Shown piece after piece: positions 23,530-33,811 of a DNA stretch of 64,000 bases. The stretch covers positions 1-64,000 of the forward strand of contig NZ_JAIQWW010000009.1 in NCBI RefSeq assembly GCF_020164455.1, in the 5' to 3' direction. The stretch comes from Phyllobacterium chamaecytisi. GTDB lineage: Bacteria; Pseudomonadota; Alphaproteobacteria; Rhizobiales; Rhizobiaceae. The stretch's first letter is position 1. The number at the start of each line of letters is the position of its first letter. The position numbers were made by a program, and so were the translations under genes. The notes under the pieces were generated by a model. That model did not search any database and was not told the DNA's origin. It saw only the letters and a program-made list of their open reading frames with translations.

Positions 23530-24711
23530 TCAGGATGGATTCTTGGCAAGATATTCTTCTGCCAGCTTGACCCAGTAGCGGGACGCCGGGGCGATGATCT
23601 CGTCATTGAAGTCATAGCGCGAGCTGTGCAGTGGGGCGCTGTCGCCATTGCCTATGAAGAGATAACTGCCAGGCAACGCTTCCAGCATGAAGGCGAAATC
23701 CTCACTTGCGGAAATCGGCCGGAAATTGTTCTCAACTCTCTCCTCGCCAAAGTGGGTGACGGCGACCTGACGTGCGAATTCCGTCTCTCCGGGGTGGTTG
23801 ACGAGCACCGGATATCCTCTCGGATAGTCGATTTCGGCGGTCGCTCCATAGCTCTGCGCCTGTGCCTTGGCCAGGTTCGTGATGCGTTGTTTGATCTTTT
23901 CACGTACGTTGGCGCGAAAGGACCGGACCGTCAGTTCGAGTTCGACACTATCGGGAATGACGTTCGGTGCGATGCCCGCATGAATGGTGCCAACAGTGAT
24001 GACGGCCGCATCCAGCGGATCGATGTTGCGTGCCACGATGCTCTGCAGCGCCATGATCAGGGAAGCACTGGCGACAACCGGATCGACCGTTTCCTGCGGA
24101 CGCGCTCCGTGACCACCCTTGCCCACGATACGGATCGTCACCTTGTCAACAGAGGCCATGGCGGGACCTGAAATAAAGCCGAATTGCCCCGTTGCTACGC
24201 CAGGCCAGTTGTGCAGGCCAAAGACTGCGTCGCAGGGGAAACGCTCGAACAGGCCATCCCTGATCATGCGGCGAGCACCAGCGCCGCCCTCTTCCGCCGG
24301 CTGGAAGATGAGATTGAGAGTGCCGGTGAAATCTCGCGTGTCGGCGAGATAGCGGGCGCTGTTCAGAAGGATGGTGGTATGGCCGTCATGGCCGCAGGCG
24401 TGCATCTGTCCCGGGGTGCCGCTGGCATAAGACAGGCCAGTCGTCTCAGTTATCGGCAGAGCGTCCATATCAGCCCGAATGCCAAGGCGTTTCTGGCCTT
24501 TTCCGTTCTGCATCGTACCAACCACGCCAGTACCGCCTATGCCTGTGGCAACCTCATATCCCCAGGAGCTGAGCTTGTCGGCAACGATCCGGCTGGTCCG
24601 ATGTTCATTATAGCCGAGCTCCGGGTGGACATGAAGATCGCGTCGAAGTGCGATCGCCTCATCGAGAAATCGGTCTAGGCCCGCCGCGACTTTGTCCGGA
24701 TGATGCGTCAT
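23530..24711 (-). CDS. M20-family amidohydrolase / N-acyl amino-acid deacylase
   Basis: A 393-residue zinc amidohydrolase of the hippurate hydrolase/IAA-amino-acid hydrolase group. Metal-binding motifs are visible: GIRADMDALPITE, QMHACGHDGHTTILL and IFQPAEEGGAGARRMI, with a dimerisation insert around VGKGGHGARPQETVDP. It has no signal peptide, so it is cytoplasmic. Its start lies 2 bases beyond the end of the NtaA-type LLM gene, and the GNAT gene follows. In the Bacillus S-alkyl-cysteine pathway the corresponding enzyme (SndA) removes the acetyl group after S-dealkylation, which is the role I infer. A general N-acyl amino-acid hydrolase is the alternative. Confidence 0.87.
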   Translation of the reverse strand: MTHHPDKVAAGLDRFLDEAIALRRDLHVHPELGYNEHRTSRIVADKLSSWGYEVATGIGGTGVVGTMQNGKGQKRLGIRADMDALPITETTGLSYASGTPGQMHACGHDGHTTILLNSARYLADTRDFTGTLNLIFQPAEEGGAGARRMIRDGLFERFPCDAVFGLHNWPGVATGQFGFISGPAMASVDKVTIRIVGKGGHGARPQETVDPVVASASLIMALQSIVARNIDPLDAAVITVGTIHAGIAPNVIPDSVELELTVRSFRANVREKIKQRITNLAKAQAQSYGATAEIDYPRGYPVLVNHPGETEFARQVAVTHFGEERVENNFRPISASEDFAFMLEALPGSYLFIGNGDSAPLHSSRYDFNDEIIAPASRYWVKLAEEYLAKNPS

Positions 24712-24713
24712 CG

Positions 24714-26069
24714 CTAAACAGTTTCCTTTTGAGCAATAGGCTTGGTGGCCGACGCGCTCTTTTCGGCATAGCGACTTTCGCGGAACGGAAGTCCCAGATT
24801 TTCACGCAAGGTCGCGCCCGGCAGGACAGAACGGTGATAACCGCGGCTTTCGAGAATGGGCAGCACGTCACGCACGAAATCGTCGAGCCCTGCCGCGAGA
24901 ATCTGGAAACCGAGGATGAAGCCATCCGCAGCGTTATTGTCGATCCAGCGGATCAGTTCCTCGGCGATCTTTTCCGGCGTCCCGGTGAAGGAATTGCGGG
25001 GTGTCGTGACCTCAAGCGCCACCTCGCGCAAGGTCTGCCCCTTCGCCTTCGCGTCACGTTTTATGCGATCGGTAGTTGAGCGGAAATTGTTTTTGCCTAT
25101 GTCGCCAAGTTCGGGAAACGGGGTGTCGAGCGAATAGGCACTGAAATCATGATGATCGAAGAAACGCCCCAGATAAGCCAGCGCCTCGTCGATCGTAACC
25201 AGATCGCGGATTTCGCGGTATTTCGCATCGGCCTCTTCTTCCGTTGCGCCAACGATGGGCGAGATACCCGGGAAAATCAGAACTTCAGCGGGATTGCGGC
25301 CATGCGCCTTCGCGCTTTCCTTGATGCGGCGGTAGAAGATCTGTGCGTCCTCTATCGGCACATGATTGGTGAAGACCCCATCGGCGTGCTTGCCGGCCAG
25401 ATCAATGCCATCATCCGAAGATCCAGCCTGGAAAACCACCGGCTGGCCCTGCGCCGAGCGGCCAATGTTGAGCGGTCCTTCTGAATTGAAGAACCGGCCG
25501 TGGTGGTTCAGCTTGTGCAGTTTGGACTTGTCGAAGAATTGACCGGTGGCGCGGTCGCGAATGAAGGCGTCGTCGTCCCATGAGTCCCAAAGGCCCTTGA
25601 CCACGTCGAGATGCTCTTCCGCAATCTCGTAGCGAAGGGCATGGTCGGGATGGTCGCGACCGTAGTTTTTACCTGATCCTTCGAGCGGAGATGTAACGGC
25701 ATTCCACCCAGCGCGTCCGTTGCTGATCTTGTCGATCGATCCGAACTGCCGTGCGACAGTGAACGGATCGCTGTAGGAAGTAGACAACGTGCCGACCAGG
25801 CCGAGTTTCGACGTCGTGGCGGCGAGCGCTGACAGGATTGCGATGGGTTCGAAACGGTTGAGAAAATGTGGGATGGACTTTTCATTGATATAGAGCCCAT
25901 CCGCAATGAAGGCGAAGGCAATGCCGGCAGCTTCAGCCTTTTTGGCCTGTTCGACATAGAAGTTGAAATTGACGCTCGCATCCGGCGGCGAACTCGGATG
26001 CTTCCATGAGTTCATATGACCGCCAGGGCCCTGCAGCATCACCCCGAACCGAACAGGTTTCTTGCTCAT
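24714..26069 (-). CDS. NtaA/SnaA/DszA-family LLM monooxygenase
   Basis: A 451-residue flavin-dependent monooxygenase of the NtaA/SnaA/DszA group, known to act on nitrilotriacetate, sulfones and S-alkyl-cysteine derivatives using external reduced flavin. Family stretches are [58 protein letters not shown] and [19 protein letters not shown]. It is very similar to the enzyme at 30707-32068. Located between an MsnO8-type LLM gene and the M20 gene, it matches the place of CmoJ in the Bacillus ytmI operon (inference). No reductase is encoded in this operon. Confidence 0.87.
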   Translation of the reverse strand: MSKKPVRFGVMLQGPGGHMNSWKHPSSPPDASVNFNFYVEQAKKAEAAGIAFAFIADGLYINEKSIPHFLNRFEPIAILSALAATTSKLGLVGTLSTSYSDPFTVARQFGSIDKISNGRAGWNAVTSPLEGSGKNYGRDHPDHALRYEIAEEHLDVVKGLWDSWDDDAFIRDRATGQFFDKSKLHKLNHHGRFFNSEGPLNIGRSAQGQPVVFQAGSSDDGIDLAGKHADGVFTNHVPIEDAQIFYRRIKESAKAHGRNPAEVLIFPGISPIVGATEEEADAKYREIRDLVTIDEALAYLGRFFDHHDFSAYSLDTPFPELGDIGKNNFRSTTDRIKRDAKAKGQTLREVALEVTTPRNSFTGTPEKIAEELIRWIDNNAADGFILGFQILAAGLDDFVRDVLPILESRGYHRSVLPGATLRENLGLPFRESRYAEKSASATKPIAQKETV

Positions 26070-26083
26070 CTGATTTCTCCATT

Positions 26084-27088
26084 TTACGCGGCGACCGCAT
26101 ATCGGGCCTGCGCCAGAAGTTCGATCGACGCGAGACGTTGCGCCGCATCGTTGATTGGTGTGTCGATGATGAATTCACTGATGCCGTAGCGCTCGTGCAG
26201 GTGGTCAAGGTCAGCAATGACTTTGCGTGCAGAACCGCGAATGACGTTGGGAATCTTCTTCTCAATGCGGTAATCGCGCGCTCCGGCCTGCCGGGCATAT
26301 TCCTTGGCCTGCTCGACGCTGCCAACTGTCACGCTCTGCCCACCATTCACATGAACCTTGAAATGCTCAAGATTGCCTGCAAGCCGTTCTGCCTCAGTGT
26401 CCGTTTCCGCGGCCACCACACCGACAGCAAGAATGGGTCTGCGGTCAGGTGCTTTCTTTCTGTAGGCATCCAGTGTCTGCCTTAAGACTTCTTCATCACC
26501 GTTGAGATGGCTGGCGAACACGAAGGCCCATCCCTGTGCCGCGGCAAGTTCAGCACTGTCGACACTCGCTCCAAGCAGGAAACGCTGGGTCGAAACAGCA
26601 GGCACTGGGGTAGCTTTCACGCCGGCGAGCGGATGAACCGATGGCAGGGTATCGTCCAGAAATGCACTAAGCTGCGCAAGCTGGGCGGCAAAATCCGGCT
26701 TTTCCGGGCGTGCGAGCAGTCCTTGCAGAGCACGGGTCGAAAATGGCAAGCCGCCAGGTGCTTTCCCGACACCGAGATCAATCCGGTCAGGGGCAAGAGC
26801 TGCCAGAACATTGAAATTTTCCGCGACTTTGTAGGGGCTATAATGCTGCAGCATCACCCCGCCAGATCCAATACGGATGCGCGATGTATTTGCCGCCAGA
26901 AAAGCGATCAACACCTCAGGTGACGAACTCGCAACGCCTGATGTATCGTGGTGCTCGGCTACCCAGAACCGGTGAAAACCCCATTTTTCGGCCTGTTTAG
27001 CGAGTGCCACCGTGCGCTTTAACGCAACACCCGCTGTTTCGCCGTCAAAAATCGGACTCTTGTCGAGCAGACTGAGTGCATAACCCAT
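26084..27088 (-). CDS. MsnO8-type LLM flavin-dependent oxidoreductase
   Basis: A 334-residue LLM enzyme of the short MsnO8 group (about 330 residues, YtmO/CmoO-like). It opens with [13 protein letters not shown], a characteristic start of the group, followed by [20 protein letters not shown] and [20 protein letters not shown], then [11 protein letters not shown] chose the ATG at 27088, at the conserved MGYALS, preceded by GGAGG 12 bases away; a longer frame to 27124 is not supported. First gene of the run LLM, LLM, M20, GNAT. A paralogue with the same opening is at 39807-40802. The role is probably an oxidative step in organosulfur salvage; substrate unproven. Confidence 0.86.
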   Translation of the reverse strand: MGYALSLLDKSPIFDGETAGVALKRTVALAKQAEKWGFHRFWVAEHHDTSGVASSSPEVLIAFLAANTSRIRIGSGGVMLQHYSPYKVAENFNVLAALAPDRIDLGVGKAPGGLPFSTRALQGLLARPEKPDFAAQLAQLSAFLDDTLPSVHPLAGVKATPVPAVSTQRFLLGASVDSAELAAAQGWAFVFASHLNGDEEVLRQTLDAYRKKAPDRRPILAVGVVAAETDTEAERLAGNLEHFKVHVNGGQSVTVGSVEQAKEYARQAGARDYRIEKKIPNVIRGSARKVIADLDHLHERYGISEFIIDTPINDAAQRLASIELLAQARYAVAA

Positions 27089-27459
27089 TTTGAGAAATCG
27101 CCTCCGTAAAATGAAAGCGCTCAATCGCGATGGGATGAACGCCTCGTGTCAGAGGCACCCAGATTTTCCCGTATTGGGCTTATCGTCAAAGAAAGCCTTG
27201 CTAAAATTCTGACGAACCTCAGAAATATATCACTCAAAGATCTTCCTGCTGCTTTGCAGCGTCAGTCAAATCCGAAAACGGGGCGCTACCGCAAGCATCT
27301 AGCGTTGTACCATCCGGATTCCAGAATGTAAGGCTAACGGCTTCCCTGCGCGCCCTTTATTATGTAACGTTTTGGGTGATCGCCATGTATCTGAATACAG
27401 TTGCAACTAAGATATTCCAAGCGGATCTGTCTTGGATCTAGAACGCGAGCAGACTCGCC
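27089..27459. other. Upstream region of the LLM-M20-GNAT operon
   Basis: About 370 bases without a recognisable gene. It should hold the promoter of the minus-strand operon. A possible TTGACG element lies about 85 bases before the start, with a poor -10 partner. A plus-strand open frame of 61 codons here has no known relatives and I do not call it. No riboswitch was identified by eye. Confidence 0.35.
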
Positions 27460-27744
27460 TTATCCATACTGACGCTTCGGCGGCAACGTCGCTTGATAGT
27501 CCTCAGACCTTGCCTTGTTGCGGATAATTCGTTTCAGTTCGGCCTTGCCGGCGAATGACGCCCTGTTTCTTAGAGAAGCGAATTGAAGCCAGAAGGCAGC
27601 TCGCTCTTGCTGCGTTTCAATGCCGGCCAGGCGCTCCAGCTGGCCTAGGGTTCTTGCCTTGCGCAAGGCAATTTCGACCGGGTGATCAGGATCCTGCTCA
27701 AGTACCTCCCGCAGTTGCTGCTTATGGGTATTTGTTTTCGACAT
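27460..27744 (-). CDS. Small hypothetical protein, 94 residues
   Basis: Not recognised as a named family. The ATG at 27744 has GAAGGA eight bases upstream, a good ribosome site, and the protein is compositionally normal: QLREVLEQDPDHPVEIALRK, then a helical centre LERLAGIETQQERAAFWLQF and a basic tail. It appears to be a stand-alone gene between the LLM operon promoter and a region with no clear genes. Probably a real soluble helical protein of unknown role. Confidence 0.55.
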   Translation of the reverse strand: MSKTNTHKQQLREVLEQDPDHPVEIALRKARTLGQLERLAGIETQQERAAFWLQFASLRNRASFAGKAELKRIIRNKARSEDYQATLPPKRQYG

Positions 27745-28391
27745 CCGGATCATCCTTCTTTCGCGGGCCGGTAGCTAACCTGGCCCAACTCAGTTCAATC
27801 TTGCGCCCGTCGCGTTCCTCCCCAGCGCGGCCCGCCGAAATTCCCAATCATTCAATTCTAAGGGGATCTGACTGGTGGAAAACATGCCACCCGAATCTGT
27901 AGCAGTGGATGCGCAAAGCTGTCCAACCACAAGCAGCTGCTCTAAGTGTCTAAATTGCAAAGATATTTTATCTACATGTTCAACATTGAAAGTATTTCGC
28001 TCGTCACAACCATCTTGCGACCTGATGATTGACGCCGGATTTAGAGGCAACTTCCCCACAGCAACGGAACCGGCGCATGAACCACTTCTCCGCGTACGAC
28101 GATCTGAGTGAAGATGATGATGCAGCTTGGTCATGTCACTCGTGCCCCATCAAATATTTAATTGTCCTGACTATCGGATTTGGGTTTGCCGTATTGATGG
28201 CCAATGTACTGGTTTAAGTATTGGATGCATGCTTTGGGATGCTTCTTCGAGAAATTGAATGCGGCGCAAATTTGACAATCTATCTCAATGTGCCTAGGCA
28301 AGCCCATGTCGATGTTGGTATCGGATATAGGCGATATGAAAGCGCCTTCAATGATCACAACCCTTGCATCATCCGAATTTGACCTGCTCCT
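27745..28391. other. Gene-poor region ahead of the kinase gene
   Basis: About 650 bases with only one weak coding candidate (28077-28217). A Cys-rich plus-strand frame around 27875-28100 has no known family. No RNA gene or repeat was seen. Confidence 0.35.
28077..28217 (+). CDS. Possible small single-span membrane protein, 46 residues
   Basis: A short frame with an acidic N-terminus (SAYDDLSEDDDAAW), a Cys-x-x-Cys (CHSC) and one hydrophobic span IKYLIVLTIGFGFAVLMANV. The layout is like that of small membrane proteins, and the ATG has only a weak GGAA upstream. No relative is recognised. It may be chance. Confidence 0.28.
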   Translation: MNHFSAYDDLSEDDDAAWSCHSCPIKYLIVLTIGFGFAVLMANVLV

Positions 28392-29060
28392 GTGAAGCAG
28401 GCTGTCGTGAGAGACCGGCTTCTGGAACAGATAGCATGCAAGGCAATGGTGCTTGGGAACGATCGCATCGTTGTGGCGATCGATGGTGTCGATGGCGCCG
28501 GAAAGACGACATTTGCAGACGAACTGGCTACAGTTATTAGAGCGCTTGGACAGCCCGTTATTCAGGCAAGCATAGACGGGTTCCACCATCCGAAGGACAT
28601 CCGGTATTTGCGAGGCAGAAATAGTCCAGAGGGCTATTTTCTTGACTCCTACGACTACGACATGTTCAGGCGTGATTTGCTTATACCGTTTCGAACAGGG
28701 GCGCACATTGTTCAGACCGCTGGCTTTAACCATAGGACAAACCAAAAAGTATCCGCCGTGGCGAAACCGTACCAACGATCCATATTGCTCGTCGACGGAA
28801 TATTTCTTCATCGTAACGAACTCATCGATTGCTGGGATTTGAGCCTTTTTCTCGATGTTCCTTTTGTCATTTCCTATAGTCGAATGGCGGCTAGGGATGG
28901 TTCGAATGTCGATCCTTTTGCTCCCGAGAATGCCCGCTATTTAGAAGGACAACGGATGTATCTGCGGCAGTGCAACCCCCGTGATCGCGCCACAATTCTG
29001 ATCGACAACGCCGATTTCAAAGCCCCTCGGATTTTACCCCAGCGGCTCTCTGCAAGCTAA
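28392..29060 (+). CDS. Uridine-kinase-like P-loop NTP-binding protein
   Basis: A 222-residue protein of the nucleoside/phosphoribulokinase-like P-loop group. Walker A GVDGAGKTT is at 32-40, then SIDGFHHPKDIRYLRGRNSP and GYFLDSYDYDMFRRDLL, the typical acceptor-binding part of uridine-kinase-like proteins. SILLVDGIFLHRNEL corresponds to Walker B. The start is a GTG at 28392; ribosome-site evidence is weak, and another GTG a few codons on is possible. It stands alone on the plus strand between two minus-strand sulfur operons. It may phosphorylate a nucleoside or related small molecule. I do not see features that would make it a flavin kinase. Confidence 0.78.
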   Translation: MKQAVVRDRLLEQIACKAMVLGNDRIVVAIDGVDGAGKTTFADELATVIRALGQPVIQASIDGFHHPKDIRYLRGRNSPEGYFLDSYDYDMFRRDLLIPFRTGAHIVQTAGFNHRTNQKVSAVAKPYQRSILLVDGIFLHRNELIDCWDLSLFLDVPFVISYSRMAARDGSNVDPFAPENARYLEGQRMYLRQCNPRDRATILIDNADFKAPRILPQRLSAS

Positions 29061-29333
29061 TCAGCCGTCCGATAAGGTTCCGCTTTTGCTACTCGATCTG
29101 GGGTGACGAAACCTATTCCCAATCACGATATGCTTGCGTCGCCAGCGCCGGTGCGCCCGTGCCTTGGTGCGGACGGCGATAGCGATCATCATAAACTCAG
29201 AGTGCCACGAAATTGCCTTAAGTGCGGCGTCATCCCCACCTACGTCGTTCGATGTCACTTTGATTGGCTCCGCATTGATCGTCAGGATGGACATACCGGT
29301 CAAAGCTCATCGCTTTCCACTTTACACAAATGC

Positions 29334-30659
29334 TCACCCAACCCCGGACTGGCGTTCCTGACTGAGGCAAGCGAGGCTGGGCAAGCCGAGATTGGCCCGG
29401 AAGCCGCCTTCGAGGTATTCCTCATCGATGAGCGAGCGCTTGCGCAACTCGGGAAGAAGACCGTTCAATAGCAAGCCTTCTTGGTCCGGATTGCCGAGCC
29501 CGTGTAGAGAAATGACATCCAGTGCGTCGGCACGAAATCGTTCTTCGAGAGCGTCTGCCAGCTGCACCGGTGTGCCGGCGATTGACCAATGGCCGGTTTC
29601 CTGAGCCTGGATGATCAGTTCGCGAAGGCTCAGGCCGCTTTTTGCATAGCGCCGGAATATCTCGACCCGGCCGCGGCGGCGATTAACGCTGTCGACCTCA
29701 GGAACCAATCCTTCCGGCAGGCGCTTATCGAGTGGCAGATCCGACAGATCAATATCTCCGCCAAGCATGTCAGCAAGCTTTAGACGGCCCTGTTCATAGT
29801 CGATCTTTTCATGCTTTTCCCGAAGCCGTCGCGCGACATCGGCCTCCGTCTCGCCGATGAGGGCGTGGAAGGAATTCATCACCAGCGGAAGATTGTTACC
29901 GCGACCAAAGCTGCGTGCCTGACGGCGCAGTTCCCCGACGAAGCTGACGGCGGCTTCAAGTGTGGGTTGCGACGTATAGACCACCTCAGCATAGCGTGCA
30001 CCCAACGTAACACCTTCTGTGGACTGGCCCGCCTGAAATTGCACCGGCCTGCCCTGCGGTGGCGGCGGGACGTTCAGCGGACCCTGAACCTGGAAATGCT
30101 CGCCGCGATAATCAATGCGGTGCAGCTTGGCCGGATCGACACCAATCGATCCGCTCGAACCTCTAAAGGCGGCGTGATCATCATTGGCCTCAAAAAGCGC
30201 ATTGATCACCTCGATGAATTCAGCGGCTCGTGCATAGCGCTTCGCAGGATCAGGCAGTGCGTCACCACCAAAGTTCTCCTCGCCGACGGAAGACGTTACC
30301 GCGTTCCATGCCGCACGGCCGCCACTTGCATGATCCAGTGTTCCAATCAGGCGAGCCAGGTTGTATGGATGATGATAGGTGGTCGATACAGTCGCCACGA
30401 GGCCTATGTGCGAGGTTACCTGGCTCAGCGCGGCAAGGGCAACAATCGGCTCCTGCGTGCCGGTTGTCCCCGCCAGGCCTGCCGGGTCGGCCTGCAGCAA
30501 GTCGGCGGTAAATAGACCGGTTATCTTTTCCGCTTCGGCCCTGCGTGCGAGCTCTACCGCACGGCGCGGACCGGTTGTTTGATCGGGGTCGTTGGAGGCG
30601 AACACGAAGTTGCCGGCGCCGACCAATGTTTTCAAGCGGCGTGGGCGGGGAATGGTCAT
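29334..30659 (-). CDS. NtaA/SnaA/DszA-family LLM monooxygenase
   Basis: A 441-residue two-component flavin monooxygenase. Family stretches are VATVSTTYHHPYNLARLIGT, GRAAWNAVTSSVGEENFGGD and PQGRPVQFQAGQSTEGVTLG. The ATG at 30659 follows AAGGAG; a frame extending to 30710 is discounted. It is the last gene of a long minus-strand operon that begins near 40802 and includes a dipeptide-type ABC transporter. It differs clearly from its upstream neighbour at 30707-32068, so the two LLM enzymes probably act on different substrates or successive oxidation states. Needs reduced flavin from another locus. Confidence 0.86.
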   Translation of the reverse strand: MTIPRPRRLKTLVGAGNFVFASNDPDQTTGPRRAVELARRAEAEKITGLFTADLLQADPAGLAGTTGTQEPIVALAALSQVTSHIGLVATVSTTYHHPYNLARLIGTLDHASGGRAAWNAVTSSVGEENFGGDALPDPAKRYARAAEFIEVINALFEANDDHAAFRGSSGSIGVDPAKLHRIDYRGEHFQVQGPLNVPPPPQGRPVQFQAGQSTEGVTLGARYAEVVYTSQPTLEAAVSFVGELRRQARSFGRGNNLPLVMNSFHALIGETEADVARRLREKHEKIDYEQGRLKLADMLGGDIDLSDLPLDKRLPEGLVPEVDSVNRRRGRVEIFRRYAKSGLSLRELIIQAQETGHWSIAGTPVQLADALEERFRADALDVISLHGLGNPDQEGLLLNGLLPELRKRSLIDEEYLEGGFRANLGLPSLACLSQERQSGVG

Positions 30660-30706
30660 GGCTAAACTCCTTGTTTCATTATGATGGTTTGGATTTCGCC
30701 AATCTC

Positions 30707-32068
30707 TCAACCCGCACGCGCGAGCGCTTCTGCGCCCGATGCTGCATAACGATTAATGGGGAATGGTAATCCGAGATGGTCGCGCAGGGTTTTTCCGTCG
30801 TAATCGTCGCGGAATAAATGACGTGCCTGCAAGATCGGGATCACCTCGTCGACGAAGTCGTCAAAGGCAGTTGGCGTACCGCCCCTCAAAATGAAGCCGT
30901 CGGCAGCGCCGGCTTCAAACCATTGTTGCAACCCGTCAGCAACGGTCTCGGCAGTACCCAGGAACGTCGGAAGCGGCGTTGTCGCCTGCAGAGCAACCTG
31001 ACGCAGCGTGAGGCCCAGTTCCCGGGCATTGTGCTTGATCGTATCCGTCGTACTGCGGAAACTGTTCTGTCCCAGATCGCCAATATCCGGAAAAGGCTCG
31101 TCCAGCGGATGCTGCGAGAAATCGTAGTGCTCGAAATACCGCCCGAGGTAGTCGAGAGCGTTCTCGATCGTCACCAGTTCCGCCGTTTCCCAGTATTTGC
31201 GTTCCGCATCCTCCTGGCTATCACCGATGATGACACTGATGCCCTGAAAGAGAAGCAGGTCGTCCTCGCGGCGGCCGTTTTCGCGCAGCCGCTTTTTTAC
31301 ATCCTGATAGAATTCGCACGCCAGTTCGATCGTCTCCTGGCGGGTATAGATCGCGTCAGCCTCTGCCGATGCGAGCCACTTGCCATCTTCTGATGCACCG
31401 GCCTGGAAGACGATGGGGCGGCCCTGCGCTGAGCGGCCAACATTCAAAGGACCTTCGACGGAAAAGTATTCGCCGCGGTGATGAAGCGTATGCAGCTTTT
31501 CCGGGTCGAAGAAGACGCCGGAATCCTTGTCCCGCACAAAGGCGTCGTCTTCCCAGGAATCCCACAGGCCCTTGGTGACCTCAAGGAATTCCTTGGCAAT
31601 ACGATAACGTTTGCCGTGTTCGGGATGTTCGGCGCGCGAAAAATTCTTCGCCGAGCCTTCGAGTGGAGAGGTAACGACGTTCCACCCTGCTCTTCCCTCG
31701 CTGACATGATCCAGGCTCGAAAACTGACGTGCAACGGTGAAGGGATCGCTATAGGAAGTCGAAAGCGTGGCAACCAACCCTATATGCGAGGTTACTGCCG
31801 CCAGTCCTGACAGGAGCGTCAATGGCTCGAAACGGTTGAGGAAATGTGGAATGGACTTGTGGTTGATATAAAGGCCATCCGCGACGAACAGAAAGTCGAA
31901 CTTTCCGTCCTCGGCCTTCCTAGCGAGCGCCTTGCAATAGCCGAAATTGATACTCGCATCGGCTACAGCATCTTTGTGACGCCACGCCGCCATGTTGCCG
32001 GACGGCCCTTGAATAATTGCGCCGAGCTTGATCTGCCGGTTGCCCGTTGTGTTTTTCCAATTGCTCAT
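30707..32068 (-). CDS. NtaA/SnaA/DszA-family LLM monooxygenase
   Basis: A 453-residue enzyme closely similar to that at 24714-26069, sharing [39 protein letters not shown] and [20 protein letters not shown]. The ATG at 32068 has AGGAG seven bases upstream. It lies 47 bases before the next LLM gene and 66 bases after the dipeptide-type ATPase gene. Transport and oxidation genes are thus in one operon. The near-duplicate in the amino-acid-type operon suggests that both operons process related compounds delivered by different transporters, for example free versus peptide-bound or conjugated forms (inference). Confidence 0.86.
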   Translation of the reverse strand: MSNWKNTTGNRQIKLGAIIQGPSGNMAAWRHKDAVADASINFGYCKALARKAEDGKFDFLFVADGLYINHKSIPHFLNRFEPLTLLSGLAAVTSHIGLVATLSTSYSDPFTVARQFSSLDHVSEGRAGWNVVTSPLEGSAKNFSRAEHPEHGKRYRIAKEFLEVTKGLWDSWEDDAFVRDKDSGVFFDPEKLHTLHHRGEYFSVEGPLNVGRSAQGRPIVFQAGASEDGKWLASAEADAIYTRQETIELACEFYQDVKKRLRENGRREDDLLLFQGISVIIGDSQEDAERKYWETAELVTIENALDYLGRYFEHYDFSQHPLDEPFPDIGDLGQNSFRSTTDTIKHNARELGLTLRQVALQATTPLPTFLGTAETVADGLQQWFEAGAADGFILRGGTPTAFDDFVDEVIPILQARHLFRDDYDGKTLRDHLGLPFPINRYAASGAEALARAG

Positions 32069-32134
32069 CCATGAACTCCTGTGATCATCATAAATGTCAT
32101 GCCGGATGCCCGACCTCTTGCGATGCAACACGCA

Positions 32135-33811
32135 TCAGGCAAGGGTGGGAATGGCCTCCAGAAGGGCCTGCGTGTAACTATGGCGCGGCGCCGCAAAGAC
32201 CGCGCTGACATTTCCGGTCTCAACGATCCGCCCCTCCTTCATCACCACGACGCGGTCGGTAAGGTGGTGGACCACGCCGAGATCATGCGAGATGAAAAGG
32301 AGTGATGTGCCGGACGCTGCCTGAAGCTCTGCGAGCAGATCAAGCACTTGCGCCTGTATGGAAACGTCAAGTGCGCTCACAGGCTCGTCGGCAACGAGTA
32401 ATTTCGGACGCGGTGCAAAGGCACGGGCGATAGCGATCCTTTGCCTTTGCCCACCTGAAAGCTCGCGCGGATGGCGGGTCAGAAATGCAGGACCAAGGCG
32501 CACCGCGTCGAGGACCTCTAAAACCCTGCGCTTGCGCTCTGCACCAAAGATAGCGACCGAGTCCAAACTTTCACCGACGATCCTTTCGACCGTGTATCTG
32601 GGATCAAAAGAACTTAGCGCATCTTGGGCAATCAGCTGGATCCCGGCACGATGTGTTCGTCGTTGCGCCTCGGTCAGTTGGCTCCAGGGTCGCCCGTCTA
32701 TAAGCACCCTGCCCGCGTCGGGCGCGACGAGGCCAAGCACGATTCTCGCAACTGTTGTCTTCCCAGACCCCGACTCACCGACAATTCCAAGGGATTCGCC
32801 CGCGGCCAGTTTGAACGAAACATCGTTGACGACCAGTGACGATGCGGCGCCACTGCCATAGCGCTTGAACAGATGGTCGACCGTGAGCACTTTCCGCTGC
32901 GGATCGATCGATTTTGGCGGCAGGAGAAGTCTCCGCCGTTCAGCACTCTTTGCCGTTGCTGGAACTTGTGTAGTGGCAGCCGTTATCCGCGCCTCGTGAC
33001 CCGCTGGCGACAACCGATAACCCCGGGAGCTTGCCGAGGGGATCGCGTCCAGTAATTGACGTGTATAGGGATGGCTTGGCGCCGAAAGGATTTCAGCCGT
33101 AGGGCCCTGCTCAACAACTTGGCCATTTCGCATCACCAGCACGCGATCCGCCAGCCGAGAGACGATGGCGAGGTCATGGCTGATCAGCAGCAACGTGTTT
33201 CCGGCGCGCCGCCGCTCCGCCAACAAATCGAGAATTTGTTTCTGTACGGTTGCATCGAGCGCTGTCGTCGGCTCGTCAGCAATAACAAGTGCCGGCCCCC
33301 GGGCAATCGCTGTCGCGATGAGCGCGCGCTGACGCAAGCCCCCCGAAAGCTGATGGGGGTATTGCGTCAGGCGGCGTGCAGGATCAGGAATGCCGACCGA
33401 ATTCAGCAACGTCAGGCTTTCACCGTGCCGGTCCTGACGCCTGAAGAAGCTTCCGTCCCCAAGCGCATCCGACAATTGCTGACTGATGCGCCGCAGCGGG
33501 TCCAGCGAAACCAGCGCGTCCTGCAGCACGAAGCCGATCTTGTTACCTCGCAGCTGCCGCCAGCTCCGCTCGTGGAAATCGAGTGCATTTTCTCCATCGA
33601 TATCGAAAACATCGGCGGTCAGTTTTGCGCCGGTCCCAGTTAGTCCGACAAGCGAGCGGGCCGTTACCGACTTGCCGGAACCGGATTCGCCAACCAGTGC
33701 AACCGACTCACCACGATGAATGGTAAGATCAAGGCCGCGGACTACGGTGTTGGGCTCGCCAGCCTTCGGGAAACCGATGGCGAGGTTGCGGATATGAATG
33801 AGTGGTGTCAT
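32135..33811 (-). CDS. Dipeptide-type ABC transporter ATPase with two nucleotide-binding domains (DppD-DppF fusion)
   Basis: A 558-residue protein with two complete ATPase domains in tandem. Domain 1 has GESGSGKSVTARSL, LSGGLRQRALIATAIA and LVIADEPTTALD. Domain 2 has GESGSGKTTVARIV, LSGGQRQRIAIARAFA and LLVADEPVSALD. Each ends with an HPYT- or HSYT-type oligopeptide ATPase C-terminal motif (SHPYTRQLLDAIP, RHSYTQALLEAIP). The ATG at 33811 has GGAGG just upstream and overlaps the permease stop by four bases. A much longer open frame to 34474 only reflects an overlapping frame in that permease. Energises the importer formed by the two permeases at 33808-35689. Confidence 0.9.
   Translation of the reverse strand: MTPLIHIRNLAIGFPKAGEPNTVVRGLDLTIHRGESVALVGESGSGKSVTARSLVGLTGTGAKLTADVFDIDGENALDFHERSWRQLRGNKIGFVLQDALVSLDPLRRISQQLSDALGDGSFFRRQDRHGESLTLLNSVGIPDPARRLTQYPHQLSGGLRQRALIATAIARGPALVIADEPTTALDATVQKQILDLLAERRRAGNTLLLISHDLAIVSRLADRVLVMRNGQVVEQGPTAEILSAPSHPYTRQLLDAIPSASSRGYRLSPAGHEARITAATTQVPATAKSAERRRLLLPPKSIDPQRKVLTVDHLFKRYGSGAASSLVVNDVSFKLAAGESLGIVGESGSGKTTVARIVLGLVAPDAGRVLIDGRPWSQLTEAQRRTHRAGIQLIAQDALSSFDPRYTVERIVGESLDSVAIFGAERKRRVLEVLDAVRLGPAFLTRHPRELSGGQRQRIAIARAFAPRPKLLVADEPVSALDVSIQAQVLDLLAELQAASGTSLLFISHDLGVVHHLTDRVVVMKEGRIVETGNVSAVFAAPRHSYTQALLEAIPTLA

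Noticed and set aside
28158-28811. 217-codon minus-strand frame over the kinase
   Set aside because: The plus strand carries the Walker A kinase gene; the antisense frame has no recognisable motif.
28392-29060. Kinase as a RibR-like flavin kinase completing a Bacillus ytmI-type operon
   Set aside because: Its acceptor region matches uridine-kinase-like proteins, not riboflavin kinases, and it is on the opposite strand from the operon.
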